Source: Cytophagaceae bacterium
Lineage (GTDB): Bacteria; Bacteroidota; Bacteroidia; Cytophagales; Flexibacteraceae
Direction of reading: 5' to 3'
Assembly: GCA_947464365.1 (NCBI GenBank)
Contig: CANHWS010000030.1
Span: 1-19,801, forward strand
DNA: 19,801 nt
Shown: piece by piece, positions 8,181 through 17,500 of the stretch
How the letters are laid out: every line of letters begins with the position of its first letter
Position numbering within the stretch: the first letter of the stretch is position 1
Program-made: the position numbers and the translations under genes
Notes under the pieces: generated by a model
The model's database searches: none
Seen by the model: only the letters and a program-made list of their open reading frames with translations
What the model was told of the DNA's origin: nothing

Positions 8181-8320
8181 CATATCATAGTAAAGGTATG
8201 ATATACAGTGATATGACATCGATTAACTAGCTAGTAATCAATGTTTTGTCAAGCATTTTTTCTCCACACAGCATTTTTGATATCACATGACGATCATGAG
8301 AATTTAGTGATATGTATCAT
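8181..8320. repeat. Cluster of short palindromes upstream of the giant gene
   Basis: Several inverted repeats are packed into about 140 AT-rich bases. They are ATATCATA/TATGATAT (8182-8189, 8197-8204), GATTAACTAGCTAGTAATC (8221-8239, palindromic apart from one extra base), TGATATCA (8278-8285), CATGA-cga-TCATG (8286-8298) and TGATATGTATCA (8308-8319). TGATAT occurs at 8199, 8209, 8278 and 8308, and its complement at 8182 and 8280. These could be operator sites or just remains of the decayed element. Confidence 0.5.
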
Positions 8321-8335
8321 AGGCTGATTACTTGT

Positions 8336-8361
8336 GATTTGGGCTAGGTTTGTCCCAAATC
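8336..8361 (+). promoter_or_regulatory. Candidate -7 element inside a hairpin before the giant gene
   Basis: TAGGTTTG (8345-8352) matches the Bacteroidota -7 consensus TAnnTTTG and lies 26 nt upstream of the ATG at 8379. It sits in the loop region of a perfect 8-bp inverted repeat, GATTTGGG (8336-8343) and CCCAAATC (8354-8361). No clear TTTG -33 element is present at the usual spacing. Promoter, operator or 5'-UTR hairpin are all possible. Confidence 0.35.
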
Positions 8362-8378
8362 GAATACATCAGTTCCTC

Positions 8379-8504
8379 ATGAGTAACTCTACCCTAAAGA
8401 TCCCTTTTCTAAAAACCACTTGTGTTGCGTTTGCCTGCCTTAAGGCAAGTTATCATTGGGTAACATTTCTTACGTTGTTCCTTGCCGCTACTGCTAGTTT
8501 TGGT
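8379..8504 (+). other. Signal peptide of the giant protein
   Basis: The N-terminus has Lys at residues 7, 12 and 22 and a hydrophobic core at about 28-37 (VTFLTLFLAA), followed by TASFG before Gln43. Cleavage near 40-42 is likely. The n-region is longer than usual, but no later in-frame ATG exists before the core. Confidence 0.75.
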
Positions 8505-11500
8505 CAGTTACGGGGTATTTCCATTAATAACACCGTAGTCACATCTGATTTCGATGCCCTAGGCAGTTCGGCGAGTGCTAACCTTCCTAACCCCTGGCGT
8601 TACTATGCCAGCGCAACGCCAACCTGGACCAGCACTACCACACCAGTGGCCTTTGCTGCTGGCACTAACGGTACTGGGGCTTTGACTGGCTCATCTTCTG
8701 CAGGGCTCTATAATTTGGCTTCTGGCGTTACTGCATCAGCAACCGACAGGGCAGTTGGCACAGTTGGAGTAGGAACTAGTTCCTTCGTTGGTGCCTACAC
8801 TAATTTAACAGGTTCTTTGGTTTCCACGGTTTGTATTGTCTTTGACCTAAAGAAGTTTCGTTCGGGGACTGACCCGTCTAACTGGACAGTTTTTTGGGGT
8901 ACCACTGCAAGCTCACAGACCAATGCGCTCACAGCCGCTGATTATAGTTTTGCAGCAGATGCCAATAGTACAACATTATTCGACCCAGCGCCGGCTGTCC
9001 AAAGACTTATTTATTTCACGCCAAACCTTGTCCCTTCAGGCTCCATTTACATCAAGATAGTCTGCACAGGGGCAACGTCTGCCGCCACATCCCAGGTAGT
9101 TGGGCTAGATAACTTTGAAATTGCTTTCAATCCAATAACTCCTGGCGTTACTAGCCCAGCCACAGCCACGGCCACCTCGAATGAGCCATTTACCTACACG
9201 CCAACATCTGCCACATCAGGAGCGACTTTCACTTGGTCAAGGGCAGCAGTAACTGGTATTTCTAATGCCGCCGTCACCAGTGCAACACCTGTTTCCACTT
9301 CGTTCACGGAAACACTCATCAACACAACTACGTCAAGTGTCGATGTTGTTTATTACGTTACTGCACGCAATCCTGCAACCGGGGTTAAGTCGGCCCGCCT
9401 AGTTACTGTCACAGTCCTGCCTGCATTTACAGCAGCAAGTACCGGCTTCGGAATCAATTATGGAGACGTAGCCTGGGGAGACTTTGACAACGATGGTGAT
9501 TTGGATCCAGTTGCCGTTGGTGAAAATGCTTCCGCGACGGGTGGCTTCGTACTTTTAAGGAACTCTGGGGCTGTCGGTACCTGGGCTCCTGTAACAGTCA
9601 CGGGTTCGGCCGGCGTTTCCAACGGAACGGTCAATTGGGTTGACTATGACAAAGACGGTGATCTGGATCTGCACTATACAGGTTATTCAGGAGTTTTTTA
9701 TTATAATAGATTGCTCGAAAATAATGGTAGTGGTAGCTTTTCGACCAAAGCTAACTTTACTGGCGTCACCTATGGTGCCGTTGCTTGGGGCGATTATGAC
9801 AACGACGGTGACCAAGACTGCCTTTATTCGGGCTTAACAGCTTCAGCCACCAGGATTACGGAACTACGACGCAATGATGGCGGAGGCAACTTTACCTTGG
9901 TCACGGTATCTATCACCGGCGCCAATCAGGCTTCTCTGGACTGGGGCGACTACGATAACGATGGTGACCTTGACGTACTCCAGACCGGGCTTAACCCTTC
10001 ATTTAATCAAATAACACGCATCTGGCGCAACGACGGTGGAGCCACATTTACAAGCCTATCCCAAAGTATTGTAAATATCTACAGAGGAGGAGCCGAATGG
10101 GGAGATTATGATGGAGATGGCGATCTGGACATTTTGATTTCAGGGGCAGGAGCCAGCGAAGGAACAGTCCAAATCCACAAAAACAATGGCAACTCTACCT
10201 TCACAAACATTAACATCGCCTTCCCAGCTGCAGAATTCGGGGAAGCGACTTGGGGCGATTTTGATAACGATGGCGACCTCGATGTGGCTCTTTCTGGCAC
10301 CAACCGAGCCAACAATAGCAAACGCTTCGAAATCTGGAAAAATAACGGTGGAGATGCCTTTTCCCTTTTCTTTACGGTTCCTAGCCTAGGCATTTCTAAT
10401 GCAGACTTGGCTTGGGGAGATTTTGATGCCGACGGTGATCTTGACCTCGCATTTAGTGGCGTAACTAACACCATAGCTGCCTATTTTGGTATATTGACAA
10501 ATAATACGACCATCGGCAATGCCGCAGCCACTGCACCAACTAGCCTTACATCTTCCCAAACCAGTTGTACCGCCACTAACCTCAATTGGGTCAGGGCAAC
10601 AGATACCAAGACACTCCAAAATGGCTTGTCATACAATCTACGAATCGGTACCAGTGCTGGTGGTAGCCAGATTTGGGGCTCCATGGCCAATACCACAACT
10701 GGCTATCGTTCGATATCCAAAACCGGACCTGTCAAATGGCGGTCAGGCGGCTTACCCGTTACCGGACTTACGATAGGAACCACCTATTACTTTGCCGTAC
10801 AGGCAATCGATGCCGGCCTAAAGGGAGGAGCATGGTCTGCCGAACAGTCATTCACACTCTCATTGCCAACCCTCTCGAATAACCAAAACTACAAAGCCTG
10901 TAGTGGTGCATCATTCACTTATACCCCTACCTCAGGTAGCCTTGGTGCTACTTTTAGCTGGACCCGTGCCAGCGTAACCAACATCTCCCCATCTACCGGA
11001 TCTGGTACAGGTGCTATCACAGAGACACTAACCAATAGCACCTCTTCCCCCATCAACGTCACTTATGTGGTAACGATTGTTGCCAATGGCTGCACCAACA
11101 CAGAAAACGTGGTTGTTACCGTGCGACCAACCAACGGTACGCCAAGTTTCAGCAACAACATGGCCTCTGCCTCATCCCTTTCGCCTGCTACCACCAACAT
11201 CTGGCAATCTGCCATTAGCTCTAAGGGAATCTATGCCATGTGCGCAGCCAATGGCAACGTCTATTTCTACAGAAATATCGACCAAACAACTCCCTACTTC
11301 ATACTGAGTCGGGGTGTCATTGTGCGTAGTGTGGCATTTTCGCCAGATGGCAACAAACTAATCTTGGTGGAATCGACTAATAACAGGGTCGTTATTTACA
11401 ATTCCTTCCCTACATCTGCATCCCAGGCGCCAGATGTCTATGTTGGCCAACCTGACGCCACTACTGTGACTAGTGGAGTCACAACATCCACCGTCTCAGC

Positions 11501-14500
11501 TAGCAAAATGTCAGGACCAAGACGCGCCATTGTAACGCAAGACGGTCGTCTGATTGTTGTCGACGGAGGCGCTAATAGGGTGTTGATTTTCAATTCGATC
11601 CCTACCACTAACGGTGTCGCTGCTAACGTAGTGGTCGGTCAGCCCGATGCTACCTCAACTATACCTTCCGCACAAGCAAACAGATTATGGAGCCCTGACG
11701 GTGTATCAATTACCAGCGATGGTAAATTAGTGATTAGCGAGCTAACCTTGAATCGAGTATTGATATTCAATTCAATACCTACAACCGATGGCGTATCTGC
11801 AGATTTGGTCATCGGCCAAAGCAGTTTTACTGTTGGAAGCCCTGGCCTTTCCGCAAGCAAGTTCAACCTACCATATTTTGTTGCACCTCACCCAATTGCT
11901 GGTCTGGCTGTCGCTGACCTCAGTAACAACCGTGTATTGATCTATAACACCACCCCAACAGTATCCAATCCTGCTGCCGACGTGGTCTTGGGGCAGGCAA
12001 ATTTCACCACCAACTCATCATCAACCCTCAGCCAACCTATTTCCGTGGCTTGGAACATGGATGGCCGTTTGGTAGTTGGTGAATATAATAGTTCAGAATC
12101 AACCATTTTTGGTGCAGGTGTTTGTCCCTTAACCAACTTGTCGGTATCTGTTTCAGGCCCAAGCATTGCTTGTCAATCAGGTTCTGCGACATATACCGTA
12201 ACCGTGACCAACCCAGGCACAACCGCTGTTACTAACATGCGGGTCGGTGCAGCCATACCCTACAATGGCTTAACACTCACTAGCAGCACACAAAGTACTG
12301 GTACATACAGCACAGCTGGAAGTGTTTGGTCCATTCCAAGTTTGGCTGCTGGTGCCTCTGCTACACTCACGTTTGTGTCCAGCATCAGCGCCAGCTATTT
12401 TGGTACATATGTTGTCCAGGCCAACATCATTTACGCAGGTGTTGACGACCCTGATCAATCCAACAATGCAGCGGCTGTTACCACTACCGTTACCAACGTT
12501 CCTACCCCCACTATCACAGGTTCCAACTTTGTTTGTTCTGGAAACACCGCTACCCTTAGTTCGTCATACACCTTAGGTGCCAACGAGACCTTCCTTTGGG
12601 ACAATAATAGTACGGGTCCTACTCGTGTCGTATCCGCAGAAGGTACTTATACGCTCAGAGTCGTCAATTCCGCTGTCGCTTGTACTTCAGCTACAAGCGC
12701 TCCGTTCGTGGTCACGCTTGATAATACAGTTTCGCAACCTGGCTTCATTACAGGTTCTGCTTTTTCAATCTCCGTACCAGTGACAGCACCAATCGTATCA
12801 ACTATAAGTAACAAGGGCGTGCTGGCAGTTGCCACCTTATCGTCCAATACGGTTTTGCTGTATAATTCTCCATTGGCTACGACCCCGTTTCTTACCCTAA
12901 CTAGACCTACAGCCGTTAGGGGGATAGCCTTTAGCCCCGATGGTAACAAGCTATTGCTGTCCGAGGGTTCTAACAATCGGGTTGTCATTTACAATTCCAT
13001 CCCCACAACTGGCTCGCAGGCACCGGACATCTATATAGGCCAAACTGGTAATTTTACCACAGCAGGTACAACTCAATCGACGCTTACATTCCCTAGGGGT
13101 GTCTATATTAGCCCGCAGGGTAGAGTCTATGTGGCTGATGCAAATAATAATAGGGTTATGGTCTGGGAATCGATCCCCACCACCAATGGAGTCGCAGCTG
13201 ACCTAGTTATTGGGCAAACAGGGTTTACAACTGCTACGGCTGCCACCACTGCTACTGGTCTTAATGCGCCATATAGCGTTTGCGAGTCACCAGATGGCAA
13301 ATTGTTGATCGCAGACTTCGGTAACAACCGTGTTTTGGTTTATAATACATTACCGACAAGTAATGGGCCAACGGCCTCTATAGTTATTGGTAATACCACA
13401 TTTACTAATGGTACAGCTGGTACTAATGCTAATAAGTTTAACGGTCCTACCAAAGTTGTCGTTATTCCATCTGGCCAAGTGGCAATTGCCGATAACAACA
13501 ATAACCGCGCAGCCATCTTAAATGCAGTGCCAACAGCCAACTTCGACCCAATTCCACGCGCAATTGGTCAAACAACAACCTCTACCGGAACAGTGGGTTC
13601 TACAGCTAGCGGCCTTAATCAAGCCCAATCTGTTGATTTTACCTTCGATCGTCGCCTTCTTGTATTAGACTACGGCAATAGCCGACTCAACTTTTATGGA
13701 GACGAAATTTGCCAACTAACCAACCTATCACTCACTGCAACTGGTACTACAGCTAGCTGCCAAAACGGCAACCTATCCTATACCGTAACGGTTACCAACC
13801 CTGGTTCCATCAGTATCCCTCGCATTTATGTTTCGGCTGGGCTTTCTCGTTATGCCACCTTTGTGTCCAGCACCCCAAGCACTGGTACTTATAACTTTGA
13901 CGGAAGCATATGGACAATCTCCAATCTTGCCGCAGGTGCCACTGCTACCTTGACAATTAATGGGACCGCCAACGCAACTGCACCTTCGAGCCTTATTTTT
14001 TATGCAGCTCTTGCTAGTGCCTCAATAAGCGACCCGGACTTTAGCAACAACACTGCCTCGGTCACAACTACTATTGGCACTCTGGCCGCACCAACCATCA
14101 CTGGACCCATTGCGGTCTGTTTCGGTAATACCATCACCCTTTCCACCAGCTACACACTCGGAACAAACGAGGCATTCCTCTGGTCTGATAACAGCTCTGC
14201 CAGCAGCTTAACAGTCTTGGCGGCGGGCACCTACTCACTTCGTATACGCAACACGGTAACAAACTGTACATCGTCCGCAAGCACTCCCATTGTTGTTACC
14301 CTAAGCACTACACCAACAGCTCCTGCCATTACTACAGGTATGGCATATTCGGCTACCAAAACGTCACCTGATTTTGTCAGGGGTACAACGGTAAGCTCTA
14401 AAGGCATATTAGCTGTTAGTACCGATGTAGGAAGTGTTGATTTTTACAGTTCTGTTAATTCAACAACACCTTACCTCACTCTGAGCAGAGGAGTTACAGT

Positions 14501-17500
14501 GCATGGTGTTGCATTTACCCCAGATGGCAATAAGTTTATTTTGGTCGAAGGATCAAACAACCGTGTTGTCATTTACAACAATCTCCCCACGACAGCCAGC
14601 CAAGCCCCAGATGTCGTCATTGGGCAGCCAGATTTTTCGACTGTTACTGCCGGAACCTCACAAACGAAGCTTAACGGACCTCGACGTGTCTTTGTCAGCC
14701 CCAATGGCCAATTGTTTATTGTAGACAGAGGCAATAGCAGGGTACTAATCTATAACCGACTCCCCACCGTAAACGGTGCCGCAGCCAATTTGGTAATTGG
14801 GCAGCCAGATTTTTCGACAAGCACAGCCTCAACCACAGCCGCTACCATGAACTTCCCGCTTGATGCGGCACTGAGCAGGGACGGTAAACTCATTGTGATA
14901 GATGGTGCGAATAACCGTGTGCTAATCTATAATTCCATCCCAACATCGAATGGAGCATCTGCCTCCGTAGTCATTGGGCAAGGCAACTTCACTACCAATA
15001 CAGCCGGTGTAACCCAATCTAGCTATTCAACACCGATTGGCATTGCAGTTTCGACTAGCGGTGCGCTTGCAATCTCTGACTATAATAATTCCCGTGTTAT
15101 TGTCTATAACTCCATCCCTAGCAGCAACGGCACCATGGCCGATCTAGTTCTCGGGCAGTCCACTTTTACGACCAATGCTACTGGAACCGGAACATCCCAG
15201 TTTAACCAGCCGAATGGCCTTACCTACTTGCTAGATGGACGTTTGTTAGTCTGCGATGCAGGCAACAAGCGAACAAGTACTTTTGGCACAGAGGTTTGTC
15301 AGTACGTCAACTTAGGTCTTGGCCTAACTGGGTCAACCAGTATTTGCCAAGGAGGATCGGCCTCATACACCTATACCATTACCAATCCATCGTCGATTGC
15401 GGTCAGCAATATTTATATCAAAGCTGGCTTGCCAATCGATGTCAACTTAACAGGCAATACTCCAAGCACAGGTACTTACAACCAAGCTGGTGGTATCTGG
15501 ACGATACCTTTTTTAGGTGCTGGCGCCTCGGCTACATTAGTCATTAATGGCACGGCAACAACGAATTTAGCTACAGGTCCAGTTGACGTTTATGGAGCGA
15601 TTTGGGGCTCTTCTGTTAATGACAATAATGGAAGCAATAACGGGATTAGCGTCCAGACCACAGTCCTTCCACAACCCACACTCAGTAGTTCACTCACGCC
15701 GCCAGCAGTCTGCAATGGTACAGCCTTTAGCTACATACCAACGTCTTCTGTAGTTGGTGCAACCTTCACCTGGACACGTGCCACAGTTGCTGGTATCAGC
15801 AATGCTGCGATCACGACTGCCCAAACGTCAAACCCGAACGAAACGCTGACCAACTCGACAACCTCTCCCGTTTCAGTCATCTATGCCTATACACTCACCG
15901 CCAACGGCTGTACAAATACCCAAAATGTAACGGTTGTTGTCAACCCAGTACCAGCTATTAGCTCATCCTTGGCACCTGCTGCCATTTGCTCAGGAGGTCC
16001 TTTCAGCTACACCTCTACAAGCACCCTTGGTGGCTCAACCTTTTCATGGACGAGAGCCGCTGTTATAGGCATCTCCAATCTTGCCGGATCAGGCTCTTCA
16101 GCCTCTATTTCAGAGATATTGACCAACACAACGGGTAGCCCAATAAACGTAACATACGCCGTAACAGCAACCTTAAACGGTTGCAGCAAGACCGAAAACG
16201 TCGTTGTCAGCATTAAACCAACACCTGCTCTAAGCTCAACATTAGCTCCAGCTTCTATCTGCACTGGAGGTACATTTACCTACACCGCTACAAGCACAAT
16301 AGCTGGCTCGAGCTTTTCTTGGTCTAGGGCTGCAGTAATAGGTATTTCTAACCTTGCAGGATCAGGCGCCACAGCCTCCATCTCAGAGGTCCTGACCAAC
16401 ACATCGGCTAGCCCGGTTAATGTCACCTATGTCTTCACAACAACTTTCAATGGTTGTAGCAAAATTGAAAACGTCATTGTTAGCGTTAAGCCGACTCCAG
16501 CTCTTAACTCATCCTTAGCGCCTACGGCTATCTGCTCAGGCTCCACATTCACCTACACAGCCACAAGCACTTTCCCTAGCCCAACCTTCTCCTGGACAAG
16601 GGCGGCTGTCGCCAATATCTCAAATATTGCTGGCTCAGGTTCCTCTGCCTCCATTTCTGAGGTACTCACTAACACATCGGGCAGCCCCGTCAATGTTACA
16701 TACGCCTTCACGACAACCTCAAACGGTTGCACCAATACCGAAAATGTTGTTGTTAGTGTTAAGCCAACACCAATAACCCCAAGCGTTACAGCTAGTGGAC
16801 CTACCACCTTCTGTTCAGGAGGATCAGTAATACTAGCCTACTCCCCTCCAATCAATACAACTAGCACCCTTGCAGGTTCGGGCACTAATACCTATGCTGA
16901 TGGTACCGGTGCTGCGGCCTCGTTCAAGAATCCTTATGGTGTCGCCACTGATGTCAATGGCAATGTATATGTAGCTGATTATCTTAACTACCGCATCCGG
17001 AAAATTACCCCAGCTGGTGTTGTTACAACCCTAGCAGGATCTGGCACTCGGGCTATCGTTGATGGCACAGGTACTGGTGCTTCATTTGATAATCTATTTG
17101 GTATTGCCACAGATGCCAATGGGAATGTTTATGTGTCCGAAGGTAGCAACCGCATCCGAAAAGTTACTCCTGCCGGCGTGGTTACCACGCTAGCAGGCCT
17201 TATTTCTGGATATGCTGATGGCACAGGCACAGCAGCTAGATTTAATTTGCCACAAGGTCTGGCAGCCGATGCTAGTGGCAATGTGTATGTAGCAGATATG
17301 TTCAATCATCGCATCCGTAAAATTACATCTGCAGGTTTAGTCACTACCCTAGCTGGGTCAGGTACTTCTGGATATGCTGATGGCACAGGCACTGCTGCCT
17401 CCTTCAATGCTCCTTCAGGTGTAGCAGTGGATGTCAGTGGCAATGTTTATGTGGCAGACCAGAATAACCGCCGCATTCGTAAAATCACCCCTGCTGGTGT

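Noticed and set aside
7913..8230. 105-codon plus-strand open frame.
   Set aside because: It overlaps better protein-like stretches in other frames, resembles no known family and runs into the palindrome cluster; probably chance.
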